Assembly (NCBI GenBank): GCA_023384455.1
Contig: JAHDWH010000016.1
Span: forward strand, 1,719 to 47,284
Direction: 5' to 3'
Length of the DNA stretch: 45,566 bases
Origin: Caldilineaceae bacterium
Lineage (GTDB): Bacteria; Chloroflexota; Anaerolineae; Caldilineales; Caldilineaceae
A program made the position numbers and the translations under genes. Positions within the stretch are counted from its first letter, which is position 1, and each line of letters starts with the position of its first letter. This document shows, in pieces, positions 7,427 to 15,853 of the stretch. The notes beneath the pieces are model-generated. The model saw only the letters and a program-made list of their open reading frames with translations. It was not told the DNA's origin and searched no databases.

Positions 7427-9925
7427 CTACTTGACTTCGGCGATCAGGCTCAGGTCTGCGGCAACCAGCATAGGCAGAAGCTGTTTCGCCACCAACTCGG
7501 AGACATTGGGGTCTGCCAGCGTGGCAGCCATATCCCCAGGCAGGAAAGGTCCAGCCAGAGTGAGCAGCCGCTGAATCGTCGGGGAGTCGTAGCCCAGTTT
7601 CAGCAGTGCGGTGCCGTCCGCGGCCAATTCCAGGCCGTTGGGCATTGTATTCACTGTCAGTTGGTCCGAATCCAGACTATTCAGAATGTTGGCCACATTG
7701 GCGGGCAGGCTGGGCAAGGCAAGCCCCAGGGATTGCAGGGTGTCGGCGGGAATGTTGCCGATAGACTCAATCTCTGTGCCGTTCAACACCAGGCCCAACT
7801 GCAAGGCGGGCATGGAAAGATCGCCCAACTGGGGTGCTTCCATCTGCACGGCGGTCACATCAAAGCCTTCGGGAATGGAGACCGGCTCTTTGCCAGGAGC
7901 AACCGGCAGGGAGAGAGCCAGACCCACATCCGAACTCTTCAGGAAGGCCAGTCCTGTGCCCAACAGATCGGGCGAGATGCCCAGGGTACTGCCCAGAATG
8001 TTCTGTACCACATCCAGCGAACTGTCGGTCCAGGAGAGCACCGGCAGGTTTTCGCCATTTGTCGCCAGGAAGAGGCTGTCGCTGACGATATTGGCATCCA
8101 GCCGTTGTACATTGATGGCCTGCATATCGGCAATGAATTTGGGTTGCAGAATCGGGCCACTGCCCAGGGCAAAGCCAAAGACGGTCAGGCTGCCATCCTC
8201 CTTCACTGCCAGCGGCAGAGAGGTCAGTTTGGTGGCTGCGGCTGGTCGGCCGTCCAGGGTAACTTCCAGGTTCAGGTTCGAGGCCAGGATTTCGGGCAGG
8301 GCGGCTCCGAGCATTTCCAACTGGGCAGGATCGCTGACAAAGAGACCGGCAATACCCAGAGCCCGCCCCAGAGACGCGTTGTCATACTCGATGCCTATCA
8401 GCCGGCTGTCGTCGGCCAGCAGTTCCAGAAGGTTGCCCGCCGTGGAGAGGTTCAGTTTACCTGCCCCGATGCTGCCCAACAGGCTGTTCACATTGGCGGG
8501 CAGGCTGACACCGGCCACGCCCAGCCCGGCCAGCGTCTCCATAGGTACACCGCCCAGAGAGACGAGATTGCCGTCTTTGAAGACCAGGCCCATTTGCAGA
8601 GAGGGTTTTGCGCCGCCACTGGTCGCCGCGGCAAAGGCCGGGGCCGTCACGTCGTAGGCAGCGTCAAAGCTGATTGGGCTGGCCCCGGCAGCCACGGGCA
8701 TATCCAGGGACATACCGATACCCGTCTTCTGCACAATACTGCGCACGATAGAGAGACCGCCGCCCAGCAAGCCAGGGGATACACCGAAGAGGTCAGTTGC
8801 CACATCGCCAAAGGTATCCAGCGAGGCCCCCGTCCAGGAGATAACGGGCAGGGGTTCCTGATTGGTGGCCAGGTAGAAGCTGTCACCGACGATATTCAGG
8901 TCAATCTTCTGAATGTTCCCGGCCTGCAACTTACCCAGCACATCTGGCTGGAGGATGGGGCTGGTGCCCAGGGGAATTCCCCAGGCGGACAGTGTGCCAT
9001 CTTCGTTGACTTTGATGGGAATCGAGGCGAGTTTCGTATCCGCAGCCGGCTGGCCTGTGAAGGAGACGATCAGGTCGATGTCCGCGCCGGGGAGCTGGGG
9101 CACAACTGTCTGGAGGGTGTCCGCCATAGCTGGCCCAACCAGAGGCCCGGTGATGGGGAGCAGTCGATTCAGCCGGGCTGTGTCATAGGCAAGGCTGGGC
9201 AGGGGTTTGCCATCAATCGACAGGTCAATCCCATTGGGCTGGGTTGCCACAGTCAACTGTTGCGCGCCCAGGGCCTGCAAAATCTGGATGACCATCGGCG
9301 GCAGGTTCAGCCCCAAAGAAGCGCCCAGCGCCTGCTCGATCTCGGCCAGAGGAACGCCTTCGATGCTGGGGTTGCCGCTGGCGTCATAGGCCAGGCCGCC
9401 GAACTGAATGGGACCGATAGTCGTGGCAGCCGGACTCTCTTTTGTGGCTAATTCTTCCCCTTTCCAGCGGGGAATCGTCAGCGCGGTAGCGCCAGCAGCC
9501 AGGGGCAATTTAATGCGCACACCCACACCAATACGACGCAGCCACGGAAGATACGTGGCTGCCTGTTCAGCGCCGGCGGTGTTGCTCAGGACCTTCTGCA
9601 ACAGGGCTACCGACTCGTCATTCCATTGGATGTAGGGGAGAGCTTCGCCATTGGCATAGGGAAAGATGCCGTGATACCCGATACGAATCTCCAACTCTTG
9701 CACATTGGCCTGCTGCAATTGACCGATGAGAGCTGGCTGGAGTCCCAAGTAGCCGATACTGAAGCCGAGGGCTTTGCCATTTCCATTCTGGTCTACTGCA
9801 ATCGGGACGGAGGGCAGATTGAACATTGTCGATCCACTGCCACTACCGCCACTGCAAGCGCTCAATATCAGGCTGGCGATCAATACGGCAACCACAGTGC
9901 GGAATGTTCGCATTTGTACCTGCAC
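7427..9925 (-). CDS. Large repeat-containing lipoprotein of unknown function
   Basis: The 832-residue protein starts with a lipoprotein signal (hydrophobic residues 10-20, lipobox LSAC with Cys24), so it should be exported and lipid-anchored. The rest is three tandem copies of a ~265-residue unit. The marker motifs YIQWNDES, VISWTGAS and VLSWTDSS fall near residues 97, 361 and 626, each followed by a PVAxG(A/K) motif and later by a YDxxxxxRxLxxxG motif. Each unit looks like a lipid-binding or alpha/beta repeat, but I do not recognise the family. The GTG start at 9925 is preferred over the ATG at 9913, because AGAAGGAG lies 7 nt before the GTG and 19 nt before the ATG. A 16-bp palindrome lies 77 nt upstream. 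Confidence 0.85.
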   Translation of the reverse strand: MQVQMRTFRTVVAVLIASLILSACSGGSGSGSTMFNLPSVPIAVDQNGNGKALGFSIGYLGLQPALIGQLQQANVQELEIRIGYHGIFPYANGEALPYIQWNDESVALLQKVLSNTAGAEQAATYLPWLRRIGVGVRIKLPLAAGATALTIPRWKGEELATKESPAATTIGPIQFGGLAYDASGNPSIEGVPLAEIEQALGASLGLNLPPMVIQILQALGAQQLTVATQPNGIDLSIDGKPLPSLAYDTARLNRLLPITGPLVGPAMADTLQTVVPQLPGADIDLIVSFTGQPAADTKLASIPIKVNEDGTLSAWGIPLGTSPILQPDVLGKLQAGNIQKIDLNIVGDSFYLATNQEPLPVISWTGASLDTFGDVATDLFGVSPGLLGGGLSIVRSIVQKTGIGMSLDMPVAAGASPISFDAAYDVTAPAFAAATSGGAKPSLQMGLVFKDGNLVSLGGVPMETLAGLGVAGVSLPANVNSLLGSIGAGKLNLSTAGNLLELLADDSRLIGIEYDNASLGRALGIAGLFVSDPAQLEMLGAALPEILASNLNLEVTLDGRPAAATKLTSLPLAVKEDGSLTVFGFALGSGPILQPKFIADMQAINVQRLDANIVSDSLFLATNGENLPVLSWTDSSLDVVQNILGSTLGISPDLLGTGLAFLKSSDVGLALSLPVAPGKEPVSIPEGFDVTAVQMEAPQLGDLSMPALQLGLVLNGTEIESIGNIPADTLQSLGLALPSLPANVANILNSLDSDQLTVNTMPNGLELAADGTALLKLGYDSPTIQRLLTLAGPFLPGDMAATLADPNVSELVAKQLLPMLVAADLSLIAEVK

Positions 9926-10001
9926 GTGTAGTCTCCTTCTGAGCGTTGAACGAACTGATGGATACCTAAAATTAGTGCGAAAATCTATGTCCTGCCTGCG
10001 C

Positions 10002-10017
10002 AGATACGATCGTATCT
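10002..10017. promoter_or_regulatory. Perfect 16-bp palindrome, candidate operator
   Basis: AGATACGATCGTATCT is a perfect inverted repeat in the 5' region of the lipoprotein gene, about 77 nt before its GTG. It could be a dimeric repressor or activator site. I found no convincing -35/-10 pair nearby, so the regulatory role is a guess. Confidence 0.35.
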
Positions 10018-10127
10018 CCGACAGATGGGAAATACACGAAATGTTATATCACGAATCGCGCAGATTGGCAACGCCTGCAAAGCAAGGCCGTTTCTTTCAA
10101 CCTCTGCTCAATTCACCAAACTCTATT

Positions 10128-10221
10128 GGTAACTACTCAGGCTCAGGGTGCGACGCACTCACCACACTCATTTGCAGTGGAGTCTACTCCTGGTGAGTGC
10201 GTCGCACCCTGAGTAGTTACC
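10128..10221. repeat. Palindromic element C, copy C1
   Basis: A 94-bp inverted repeat runs from GGTAACTACTCAG to CTGAGTAGTTACC; inside are GGTGCGACGCACTCACCA and its inverse. The left arm carries a small duplication (CTCAGGCTCAGG). Copy C2 is at 40076-40168. It sits in the 10018-10361 gap between the lipoprotein and the 3' end of murE, where I see no gene. Confidence 0.85.
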
Positions 10222-10361
10222 TCATATTGTAGTAAATCACGCTGGAAATAACTAATTGCCAGGGAGCTATCTCGCTGCATCCGGGGGGAATGACCGCAGG
10301 TACCCCCTATTGTAATCAATTATCCTATCATACACGAAATCGCGAAGCGGTACAAACGCTT

Positions 10362-11969
10362 TTATGCAGATCCCAATCCGCGCAAGGCGTCCAGCATCGC
10401 CTGCTGCTCGTTCCAGGGCGTCTCCGTCTCGCCGTAGCACATACTGCGTTCGTGGCCTTTGCCAAAGGAGGCCACTACATCGCCGGGGCGGGCCATGCGG
10501 GCGGCAAAGGCGATGGCCTCGGCCCGGTCGGGCACAATGCAATAGCTCTCCGCGGGGGCAAACTCCCTCACACCCGCCGCAATCTCCCGGTTGATGGCCG
10601 CCAGATCTTCCGTGCGGGGGTCCTCGGCGGTGATGACCGTAAAATCGGCCAGCCGCCCGCTCACCTGCCCCATCAGCCGCCGTTTGGCCCTGTCCCGCAG
10701 CCCCGCGCTACCAAAGACGGCAATCAGCCGCCCGCCTTCCGCCACCAACAGACGCAGGGTTTTGAGCGCCCGTTCCAGGCTGCCGGGGGAATGGGCAAAG
10801 TCAACCACCGCCAGGAAATCCTGCCCCCCGTCCATCCGCTGCATCCGCCCCAGCACCCCGGCCAGATCGGCCACACCGGCGGCAATGACCCCGGGCGGCA
10901 ACCCCAGCCCCAGGGCAGCCGTGGCCGCGCACAGGACATTGGAAACGTTGAAATCCCCAATCAGCCGGGTTTCCACAGGAAAGGCCGGCCCACCCCACCA
11001 GTGGAGATCAAAGGAGGTGGCATCGGGCCGGTAGTCGATCCCCGCGGCCCGCACATCGGCCTGGGGGTTGTGCAGCGAGTAACGGCGCACGGCCACTTCC
11101 GGCGCGCCAGGGCGGGCAGCTTCTTCGGCCAAAACCCCGGCCAGAAAGTCATAACTGCCCGGATCGTCCTGGTTCAGCACCGCCAGCCGGGGAATACCGG
11201 GCTTGGGTGGGCTGTGGAAGATCGCCCGCAAGAGCAGGGCTTTGGCGGTCCGATAGGCTTCGAAGCTGCCGTGATAGTCCAGGTGTTCGTGGGTGATGTT
11301 TGTCACCCCGGCAATGTCGTATTCCACGGCAGCCACCCGCTTCTGATCCAGCCCGTGGCTGGTGCTCTCCACAATGGCATACTGGCAGCCTGCATCCCGC
11401 ATCTGCCCCAGATAGCGCTGGACATCCGGCGCTTCTGGTGTGGTTACGTGAAAGCCGGTGTCCACTTCCGCACCGGCAATGCGCGCACCAATCGTTGTGA
11501 TGACACCAACACCCGCGTAGATCGGACTGTCAGTCCGACCTACACGGAGAATCGATTCGAGCAGTGTACAGGTGGTCGTTTTGCCATCGGTGCCGGTGAC
11601 GCCCAGCACGGCCATCGACCGGCTGGGGTGGCTGTGAAGCCCAGCGGCCAACCGGGCCAAAGCCAGCCGTCCGTCGCTGAATTGGGCATAGGGCAGACCG
11701 GGCGGCAAGGCAATACCCATTGCGGCCAGTTCTTCCAGCCCGCATACCCCCGCCACCGCCACCGCGCCCCGGTCAACGGCCTGGGCAATAAAGCGGTGAC
11801 CGTCTACCCGCAGACCGGGCAGTGCGACAAAGAGTGTGCCCGGTCCCACCTCTCGGCTGTTGGCGGTGACTGCATCGATGAGAGCCATCTCTCCGACCGA
11901 CACCCCACCCAAGAGCCGATGAGGCCCTGCCTCTTCCAATAGCTCGGCCAGGGAACGAGGGGGAGCCAT
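10362..11969 (-). CDS. murE: UDP-N-acetylmuramyl-tripeptide synthetase MurE
   Basis: The 535-residue Mur ligase adds the third (diamino) residue to UDP-MurNAc-L-Ala-D-Glu in the cytoplasm. It has the N-terminal UDP-binding domain (TANSREVGPGTLFVALPG), the P-loop GVTGTDGKTTT (GTDGK at 126-130), TNITHEHLDYHG, the ligase C-domain (DFAHSPGSLERAL) and GKGHE near the end. The motif that contacts the incoming diamino acid, DNPR in meso-DAP enzymes, reads EDPR here, so ornithine or another diamino acid is possible. Just after the P-loop helix a 27-nt palindrome encodes part of residues 143-152, a short insert. The ATG at 11969 shares one base with the upstream stop (TAATG), implying translational coupling. 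The frame is open further upstream, but only antiparallel to the Thr-Pro repeat of the preceding gene. Confidence 0.93.
   Translation of the reverse strand: MAPPRSLAELLEEAGPHRLLGGVSVGEMALIDAVTANSREVGPGTLFVALPGLRVDGHRFIAQAVDRGAVAVAGVCGLEELAAMGIALPPGLPYAQFSDGRLALARLAAGLHSHPSRSMAVLGVTGTDGKTTTCTLLESILRVGRTDSPIYAGVGVITTIGARIAGAEVDTGFHVTTPEAPDVQRYLGQMRDAGCQYAIVESTSHGLDQKRVAAVEYDIAGVTNITHEHLDYHGSFEAYRTAKALLLRAIFHSPPKPGIPRLAVLNQDDPGSYDFLAGVLAEEAARPGAPEVAVRRYSLHNPQADVRAAGIDYRPDATSFDLHWWGGPAFPVETRLIGDFNVSNVLCAATAALGLGLPPGVIAAGVADLAGVLGRMQRMDGGQDFLAVVDFAHSPGSLERALKTLRLLVAEGGRLIAVFGSAGLRDRAKRRLMGQVSGRLADFTVITAEDPRTEDLAAINREIAAGVREFAPAESYCIVPDRAEAIAFAARMARPGDVVASFGKGHERSMCYGETETPWNEQQAMLDALRGLGSA
11517..11543. 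repeat. 27-nt palindromic element in frame inside murE
   Basis: On the minus strand 12-nt arms (GTAGGTCGGACT and AGTCCGATCTAC) flank GAC; the arms pair apart from one G:T. It encodes most of residues 143-151 of MurE, right after the P-loop helix, where the usual family sequence is shorter. Confidence 0.65.
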
Positions 11970-13552
11970 TAAAGTTCCTGGGGTCCTCGTGCCACGGCCA
12001 GACCAGCAATCAGCACGACCACCAGCAGCACAACGCCGCCCCCCACCCAAATGGGCGGCAACTGTACCAGATTGGCGGCGATGGCCTCTACCGGTGAGGG
12101 CGACGGGGTGGGTGTAATCGTCGGCGTAGGCGTGGGCGGTACGGGGGTGGGGGTCTCCGTCGGCGGCACTGTGGGCGAAGCCGTGGGTGTCTCCGTGGCC
12201 GTGGCTGTGGGCGTCTCCGTAGGAGTTTCTGTGGGCGTCTCCGTGGGTGTCTCGGTGGGCGCGTTCGGGTCCCGGGTGGGCGTATCTGTGGCGGTGGGGG
12301 TTTCGGTGGGTGTTTCGGTCGGCGTCACTGTGTCCGTGGGGGTGGCGGTGGGCTGGGGCGTATCCGTCGCCGTCGGTGTAAAGGTGGCCGTGGGCGTATC
12401 TGTCGCGGTCGGCGTCAACGTCGGTGTGGGGGTGACGGTGGGGGTGGCGGTGGGGGGCGGGGGCACCAGCCCGGGGACCAGGGGGGTCATTTCGCTGATG
12501 CCCCGGAAGCTGGCGCCGCCGTCGATACTGCGCAGAACCCAATCCCGCTCTGTGCCCGCGTAGATAACACCCGGCAGGCTGGGCGCGGTCGCCATACGAA
12601 AGACAGCCCCGGCATAGGCGTTCCCGTTGACCGTAGCCTGTAGCCACTGGCTATCCTGCAAATACCAGATGCCCGTATCGGTTCCGGCGCTCATCCGGTA
12701 GCCAGCCGGCCCCAGATCGTAGATGGCTACACCTGGGGGAAAGCTGACATCCTGGCTCCACGTGACGCCGTTGTCGCTGGTGTAAAGACCGGTGTTGAAT
12801 GTGCCGGCATAGATGCGGCCATCCAGGACTTCCAGCCCCCGCACAATTGTACCGCTGGGAAAGGTAGTCACCTTTTGCCAGGAGAGCGCATCGGGCAGTA
12901 GCCGGTAGAGACCGTCGTGGGTGCCGGCATAGAGCACACCGGCCCGGTCGGCAAAGGAGCGCACCCGCAGCCCTTCGCCCTGCATCCCCCCGGAAAGGCG
13001 TTCCCAAGTGCGTCCGCCATCCTGGGAGCGCAACACACCGTCAAAGCGTGTCCCTGCATAAAAGACTGTGCGTCCGCCCTCGGCCCGGGCAAAAAAGCGG
13101 CCCACTGCGCTATTGGCGCTGAGTACGCTGTTGATGGAGGGTTCCTGCCGCCAGCTTTGCCCCCCGTTCTCGCTGATGAAGAGATTGCCCACCCCGCCAT
13201 CCACGGCCAGGACCAGATTGGGATTCTGGGGGTCGTAGATCACCGCGGCAATGGCTGTGTTGGCCGGCAGGGGTGCGCCCGCGGCTGTCCACGAACGGCC
13301 CGCGTCGCTGCTGCGGTAGAGTTCGGCGGCCGAGGGCGCGTTGAGCGTGCCCGCCACCAGGCTGGCCGGATCCCCAGGGGAGACAGCCAGGCCCAAAACG
13401 CCGTTGGGGCTGGGTGCGGTGCTCTGGGCAAAGAGCGGCAGAGGCAAAAGCAGGAGAGCCGCCAATAGCAACAGAAAAGAAAACGAGTGTCGACCGGCGC
13501 TTTTCGACTGAAAAGCGGATAGCTGTTCTCGATAGCCCTGAATGCTGCGCAT
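11969..13552 (-). CDS. Secreted Asp-box (BNR/Ycf48-like) protein with Thr-Pro stalk and C-terminal membrane anchor
   Basis: From the ATG at 13552 the protein has 527 residues: a signal peptide ([19 protein letters not shown]), a beta-propeller-like region to about residue 345 with five Asp-box motifs ([40 protein letters not shown]), a stalk of about 130 residues of TPT/TPTET repeats, and a C-terminal hydrophobic helix ([15 protein letters not shown]) with a short basic tail. It should be displayed on the outer face of the membrane. The longer frame begins at TTG 13594, but that codon lies in the -10 box; the 13552 ATG has AGAGGAG 6 nt upstream. It overlaps murE by one base. Ligand unknown. 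Confidence 0.82.
   Translation of the reverse strand: MRSIQGYREQLSAFQSKSAGRHSFSFLLLLAALLLLPLPLFAQSTAPSPNGVLGLAVSPGDPASLVAGTLNAPSAAELYRSSDAGRSWTAAGAPLPANTAIAAVIYDPQNPNLVLAVDGGVGNLFISENGGQSWRQEPSINSVLSANSAVGRFFARAEGGRTVFYAGTRFDGVLRSQDGGRTWERLSGGMQGEGLRVRSFADRAGVLYAGTHDGLYRLLPDALSWQKVTTFPSGTIVRGLEVLDGRIYAGTFNTGLYTSDNGVTWSQDVSFPPGVAIYDLGPAGYRMSAGTDTGIWYLQDSQWLQATVNGNAYAGAVFRMATAPSLPGVIYAGTERDWVLRSIDGGASFRGISEMTPLVPGLVPPPPTATPTVTPTPTLTPTATDTPTATFTPTATDTPQPTATPTDTVTPTETPTETPTATDTPTRDPNAPTETPTETPTETPTETPTATATETPTASPTVPPTETPTPVPPTPTPTITPTPSPSPVEAIAANLVQLPPIWVGGGVVLLVVVLIAGLAVARGPQEL
12051..12480 (-). repeat. Degenerate coding repeat for the Thr-Pro stalk
   Basis: About 400 nt of a short repeated unit (on the plus strand GTGGGCGTCTCCGTGGG and variants) encodes the Thr/Pro stalk of the Asp-box protein. 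It also keeps the other frames open, which explains the long VGVSVGV frame on the plus strand and the upstream extension of the murE frame. Confidence 0.85.
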
Positions 13553-13593
13553 ACGCCGCTCCTCTGTGCTTGCGTCCTTACCGAATTGCTTCA

Positions 13594-13621
13594 ATTATAC
13601 GACAGGCGAAACAATGCGCAA
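13594..13621 (-). promoter_or_regulatory. Promoter of the Asp-box protein-murE operon
   Basis: On the minus strand -35 TTGCGC (13621-13616), a 16-nt spacer and the perfect -10 TATAAT (13599-13594) predict a start near 13587, giving a leader of about 35 nt with AGAGGAG before the ATG at 13552. Confidence 0.75.
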
Positions 13622-13750
13622 AGCTGCACACAGAGGGTCACATGCCGGAGAGGTGATCGATGACACTCGGTCATATGACGAGGGCTGGCATACTATCGGA
13701 GGCAGGGAACGGGGGGTATAGCCCTTTCCCCTCGGAAGCCAGCAGTGCGT

Positions 13751-13857
13751 AAGGTGGCGCAGCCACGATTTGCGTGGGGAAACGTGAAGACGTGAAACGT
13801 GAGAGTATGTGACGATACCTCACGTTTCACGTTTCAGATGGTTGGCCGACCGACTAA
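13751..13857. repeat. Interspersed element D, copy D1
   Basis: It runs from AAGGTGGCGCAGCCACGA through a CGTGAAACGTGAGAG / CTCACGTTTCACG inverted pair to GGTTGGCCGACCGACTAA. It matches 29057-29163 in the opposite orientation, and 45501-45566 until the window ends. It lies in the 13622-13979 gap, which otherwise has no gene. Confidence 0.85.
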
Positions 13858-13880
13858 CCCATATGCGTTAGTAACTGTCG

Positions 13881-13912
13881 GAAGTTAGACTTTTCGGAAA
13901 AAGTCTAACTTC
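13881..13912. repeat. Perfect 14-bp-arm hairpin
   Basis: GAAGTTAGACTTTT and its exact inverse flank the loop CGGA. It is immediately downstream of element D1 and could be the remnant of another palindromic element or a transcription barrier ahead of the histidine kinase promoter. Confidence 0.6.
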
Positions 13913-13979
13913 TGACTGGGCCGGGGGATGAACTCCTCCCGTTAGAAACAGCACTCGCGTATGCGACTGGTTCGCTTAC

Positions 13980-14008
13980 TTGCGTATACGCACACAAACT
14001 TCTAAAAT
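13980..14008 (+). promoter_or_regulatory. Promoter of the histidine kinase operon, with overlapping palindrome
   Basis: -35 TTGCGT (13980-13985), 17 nt, -10 TAAAAT (14003-14008), then 7 nt to the ATG at 14016: a leaderless mRNA is predicted. The perfect palindrome TGCGTATACGCA (13981-13992) covers the -35 box and start of the spacer, and a related CGCGTATGCG lies at 13956-13965, so this may be where the operon's own regulator binds. Confidence 0.65.
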
Positions 14009-14015
14009 CAGAGCT

Positions 14016-15203
14016 ATGCAAGCCAGATTCTCTGCCCAACGGGAAGACCTATTCTTTAACCTGTCCGGTGTGCTGATGGTGTTGATCCTCAGCCTTGTGG
14101 TACTGCTCAACTGGCAGGGCTGGGCCGTCTCTGGCCCCCAGGTGGCGCTGTTGATCGGCTTTGCCGCGATGCTTACCCGCCAGCCGGCAATAGGCGGTCC
14201 GTATAGCCGGGCCTATCTCTACCTGGGCACCCAACTGCTGATCCTCGTCTTTGCCCTGGCCTATTCGCCGCTCTTTATCTTTCTCTTCTACATTCTCAGC
14301 GTTCAGGCGCTGATGCTGTTGCCTATGCGCACGGGTCTGGGTTGGGTGATGCTTTTTACAGCCATCACAGGCTTTGTCACCTTTTACCACGACTTTCGGC
14401 CCTATGAGGACCTGGTGACGACCCTTGTCAACGGTGCGGGCTTCTTCTTTTTTGGCGCGTTCGGCAACGCACTGGTGCGGGCACAGCGGGCCCGGGATGA
14501 GAGCCAGCGCATTCTGGCCGAATTGACCGATGCCCACGTGCGGCTGCAACGCTACGCCGAGCAGGCCGAAAGCCTGGCCGTGGCCGAGGAGCGCAACCGG
14601 CTTTCCCGCGAGATGCACGACACTCTGGGCCACCGGCTGACCGTCTCGATTGTACAACTGGAGGGCGCGGGCCGTCTGCTGGAACGGGACAGGCAACGGG
14701 CGGGACAGATGGTGCAGACCGTGCGGGAACAGTTGGTAGAGGGGTTGGCTGAACTGCGCACGACTCTGGCCGCGCTGCGGGATTCAGGGGTCGGCCCATC
14801 CCTGACCAAATCCTTGCAGACCCTTGCCTCTGAATATACCCAAGCCACGGCCCTGCCGGTTTATCTCTCCCTGCCCAGGGATCTGCTGGCGCTGGATGAG
14901 GCCCGGCGGATGACTCTGTACCGGGCAGCCCAGGAGGGGTTGACCAATACCCAGCGCCACGCCGGGGCCAATGCGGTCTGGCTGGAGCTTCAAGAGACAG
15001 AGAGCGGGCTGACGCTGGAGGTGGAAGACGACGGCATAGGCCTTCCGCCTGAGGGTATCCGACCGGGGATCGGTCTGCGGGGAATGCAGGAACGGGCCCA
15101 GCAGTTGGGCGGTACGCTGGACATTGGCGTAAGTTCTCGGGGGGGTGTGGGTCTGCGACTCTGGCTTCCTCTGGGAGAGGAGAGGGCAAATGGCAAAGAG
15201 TGA
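14016..15203 (+). CDS. NarL/DesK-type sensor histidine kinase
   Basis: From the ATG at 14016 the protein has 395 residues. The first ~150 hold about five membrane segments with short loops, like DesK-type sensors that sense the membrane itself. A short coiled linker leads to the HisKA_3 dimerisation domain (EERNRLSREMHDTLGHRLT, phosphoacceptor His201) and a compact HATPase_c domain (N box QEGLTNTQRHAGA, then VEDDGIGLP and GIGLRGMQERA). It should phosphorylate the regulator encoded next, whose gene overlaps it by 14 nt. The frame extends to TTG 13980, but that codon is the -35 box; leaderless translation from 14016 fits better. The signal sensed is unknown. Confidence 0.88.
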   Translation: MQARFSAQREDLFFNLSGVLMVLILSLVVLLNWQGWAVSGPQVALLIGFAAMLTRQPAIGGPYSRAYLYLGTQLLILVFALAYSPLFIFLFYILSVQALMLLPMRTGLGWVMLFTAITGFVTFYHDFRPYEDLVTTLVNGAGFFFFGAFGNALVRAQRARDESQRILAELTDAHVRLQRYAEQAESLAVAEERNRLSREMHDTLGHRLTVSIVQLEGAGRLLERDRQRAGQMVQTVREQLVEGLAELRTTLAALRDSGVGPSLTKSLQTLASEYTQATALPVYLSLPRDLLALDEARRMTLYRAAQEGLTNTQRHAGANAVWLELQETESGLTLEVEDDGIGLPPEGIRPGIGLRGMQERAQQLGGTLDIGVSSRGGVGLRLWLPLGEERANGKE

Positions 15204-15852
15204 CCCGATCCGGCTGCTGCTGGTGGACGATCAGCGGCTGTTGCGGGATGGTATGCGCATTCTGCTGGAACTGGAAGAAGACCTGCTGGTTGTGGGCGAA
15301 GCTGCCAACGGCGTGGAAGCGTTGGCCCGCTACCCGGAAGTGCAGCCCGATGTGGTGTTGATGGATGTGAAGATGCCCCAGATGGACGGGGTGGCGGCCA
15401 CCCGCCAATTGCTCATCGAACACCCGGAGGCCAAAGTCGTTATCCTCACCACTTTTGATGACGACGAATACGTCTTCGAGGGCATCCGGGCCGGCGCGCT
15501 GGGCTATCTGCTCAAAGCGCTGTCGGGGGAAGAATTGGCTGGGGCCATCCGCACAGTGGCCGGGGGGGGCGCGCTCATCGAGCCGTCGGTGGCCCGCAAA
15601 GTGATGGCCGAGTTTGCCCGCACCAGCCACCCCTCGCCCCAGACTGCCGCAAAGCTCATCGAGCCACTCTCCGAGCGGGAGATCGACGTGCTGGGGCTGC
15701 TGGCCCACGGCCTCTCTAACCGGGAGATTGCCGGGCAACTCTACCTGGCCGAAGGCACAGTCAAGAATTATGTCTCGTCGGCTATGCAAAAATTGAACGT
15801 GCGGGATCGCACCCAGGCCGCGCTGCGGGCCAAAGAGTTGGGGCTATTGTAG
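15190..15852 (+). CDS. NarL/FixJ-family response regulator
   Basis: The 220-residue protein has a receiver domain (LLVDDQRLLRDG; phosphoacceptor Asp59 in LMDVKMPQMDG; Lys in LLKALSG) and a C-terminal LuxR-type helix-turn-helix (LSEREIDVLGLLAHGLSNRE, GTVKNYVSSAMQKL). It is the cognate partner of the preceding kinase: its ATG lies 14 nt inside the kinase gene behind the purine-rich GGAGAGGAGAGGG. The frame is open to 15145, but only through the end of the kinase gene. A palindrome at the operon promoter is a candidate binding site. The next gene starts one base after its stop. Confidence 0.92.
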   Translation: MAKSDPIRLLLVDDQRLLRDGMRILLELEEDLLVVGEAANGVEALARYPEVQPDVVLMDVKMPQMDGVAATRQLLIEHPEAKVVILTTFDDDEYVFEGIRAGALGYLLKALSGEELAGAIRTVAGGGALIEPSVARKVMAEFARTSHPSPQTAAKLIEPLSEREIDVLGLLAHGLSNREIAGQLYLAEGTVKNYVSSAMQKLNVRDRTQAALRAKELGLL

Positions 15853-15853
15853 G

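Noticed and set aside
12051..12563. Plus-strand frame of VGVSVGV repeats
   Set aside because: It is the complement of the Thr-Pro stalk coding repeat. The low-complexity unit keeps several frames open at once.
10362..12647. A 761-codon frame that would make MurE much longer at its N-terminus
   Set aside because: The extra 226 codons run antiparallel to, and overlap, the Thr-Pro stalk repeat of the upstream gene and have no Mur-like sequence. The ATG at 11969 overlaps the upstream stop codon and fits the family start.
13552..13594. Longer start of the Asp-box protein at TTG 13594
   Set aside because: That codon lies in the predicted -10 box; the ATG at 13552 has a good Shine-Dalgarno.
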